A stretch of 59,361 nt of DNA from Mycobacterium sp. (lineage in GTDB: Bacteria > Actinomycetota > Actinomycetes > Mycobacteriales > Mycobacteriaceae). Below are positions 58,894-59,361 of the stretch, one piece after another. Numbering within the stretch: the stretch's first letter is position 1; each line of letters opens with the position of its first letter. The notes below the pieces were generated by a model, which made no database searches, was not told the DNA's origin, and was given only the letters and a program-made list of their open reading frames with translations. The translations under genes and the position numbers were made by a program. Where the stretch lies: assembly GCA_025965975.1 (NCBI GenBank), contig JAOPVX010000020.1, positions 1 through 59,361 on the forward strand. Reading direction: 5' to 3'.

Positions 58894-59361
58894 GTGCGAA
58901 TCCTGGTTACCGGCGCCACCGGCTATGTCGGCTCGCGGCTCGTCAGTGCGCTGCTCGACGCGGGCTACGACATCGTCGCCACTACTCGAAACCCCCACCG
59001 GCTGGCCGAGTTCGGCTGGCATGATCAGGTCACCGGAGTCGCACTGGACGCGCACGACGAAGCCTCGGCCAAGAAGGCGTTCGCCGACGCCGGTCCTATC
59101 GACGTCGTCTACTACCTGGTGCACGGCATCGGCCAACCGGACTTCCGCGACGCCGACAACCGCGCCGCCGCCACGGTCGCCAACGCGGCCAAGGACGCCG
59201 GGGTGCGGCGGATCGTGTATCTGGGCGGGTTCGTGCCCGACGACGACGAACTCTCCGAACACCTGATCAGTCGCGCCGAGGTCGCCGATTGTTTGAGCAT
59301 CGACGGCGGTCCGGACGTGGTGTGGCTGGGTGCGGCGATGATCATTGGCTCGGGGTCGACG
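58894..59361 (+). CDS. Partial NAD(P)-binding (atypical SDR/NmrA-like) protein, cut by the window end
   Basis: 156 codons from GTG 58894 (a GTG at 58885 is possible) stay open to the window end. RILVTGATGYVGSRLVSALL is the atypical-SDR cofactor motif, followed by ATTRNPHRL, VYYLVHGIGQPDF and RRIVYLGGFVPDD, as in NAD(P)H-binding epimerase-like proteins of mycobacteria. The catalytic Tyr-Lys pair of classical SDRs is not visible. Its role is unknown. Confidence 0.8.
   Translation, partial: MRILVTGATGYVGSRLVSALLDAGYDIVATTRNPHRLAEFGWHDQVTGVALDAHDEASAKKAFADAGPIDVVYYLVHGIGQPDFRDADNRAAATVANAAKDAGVRRIVYLGGFVPDDDELSEHLISRAEVADCLSIDGGPDVVWLGAAMIIGSGST

Overview
The window is high-GC actinobacterial chromosome, almost certainly a mycobacterium and most likely an environmental Mycolicibacterium-type species. 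The signs are paired Mce-associated membrane proteins without an mce operon, a KstR-type operator, mycofactocin-type SDRs and an NDMA-dependent alcohol dehydrogenase, F420-linked enzymes, a WS/DGAT-like acyltransferase, a SigL-like sigma factor, many cytochromes P450 and TetR regulators, and frequent GTG/TTG starts with 1-4 bp stop/start overlaps. No rRNA, tRNA, CRISPR, transposase or prophage gene was seen.

Region 1 (about 0.5-24 kb) is a CoA-thioester catabolic island. It has a heteromeric acyl-CoA dehydrogenase pair, two Ltp-type thiolase/aldolase-like proteins and two DUF35 partners, a double-length CaiB/BaiF CoA-transferase, an amidohydrolase, a P450/isomerase/DUF35/SDR operon, an NDMA-type alcohol dehydrogenase with an aldehyde dehydrogenase, and a MaoC hydratase pair followed by a tandem-domain TetR regulator (Mce3R-like architecture). 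A quasi-palindrome TTCTGRC...GTCA recurs in front of four of these transcription units. A second motif, TAATG-N6-YATTA, lies in front of the CoA-transferase and in the divergent TetR/amidohydrolase promoter.

Region 2 (about 23.5-40.6 kb) is a second island with its own operator, TGRCAGT-NN-ACTGYCA, found six times within 14.6 kb, nearly always 30-51 bp before a start codon. It links a P450-ferredoxin-extradiol dioxygenase operon, an AveC-family membrane protein, another P450, an LLM (F420-type) oxidoreductase, an EthD-like/nitroreductase/fused acyl-CoA dehydrogenase/Ltp/DUF35/SDR operon, an APH-type kinase and an SDR/DUF35 pair. The best candidate regulator is the TetR gene at 27138-27728. 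Embedded in it is an operon of a membrane protein, orphan oxidase subunits III and IV and a TetR, with a different operator. The enzyme set (P450 hydroxylation, dehydrogenation, CoA activation/transfer, beta-oxidation, retro-aldol or thiolytic cleavage, ring cleavage) suits degradation of a cyclic hydrophobic compound such as a terpenoid or steroid-like molecule; the substrate cannot be read from the sequence.

Region 3 (about 40.9-59.4 kb) is more housekeeping-like: Mce-associated proteins, an epoxide-hydrolase-like enzyme, SDRs, an acyltransferase, small regulators, DoxX, a DUF3556 membrane protein behind a KstR-type box, a thiolase/enoyl-CoA hydratase/acyl-CoA dehydrogenase operon, a secreted fasciclin protein, an MFS transporter, two TetR genes and a SigL-like sigma factor. 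A gamma-carbonic-anhydrase-like gene here is broken by a 13-bp tandem duplication plus a second shift. The window ends inside an NAD(P)-binding protein gene.
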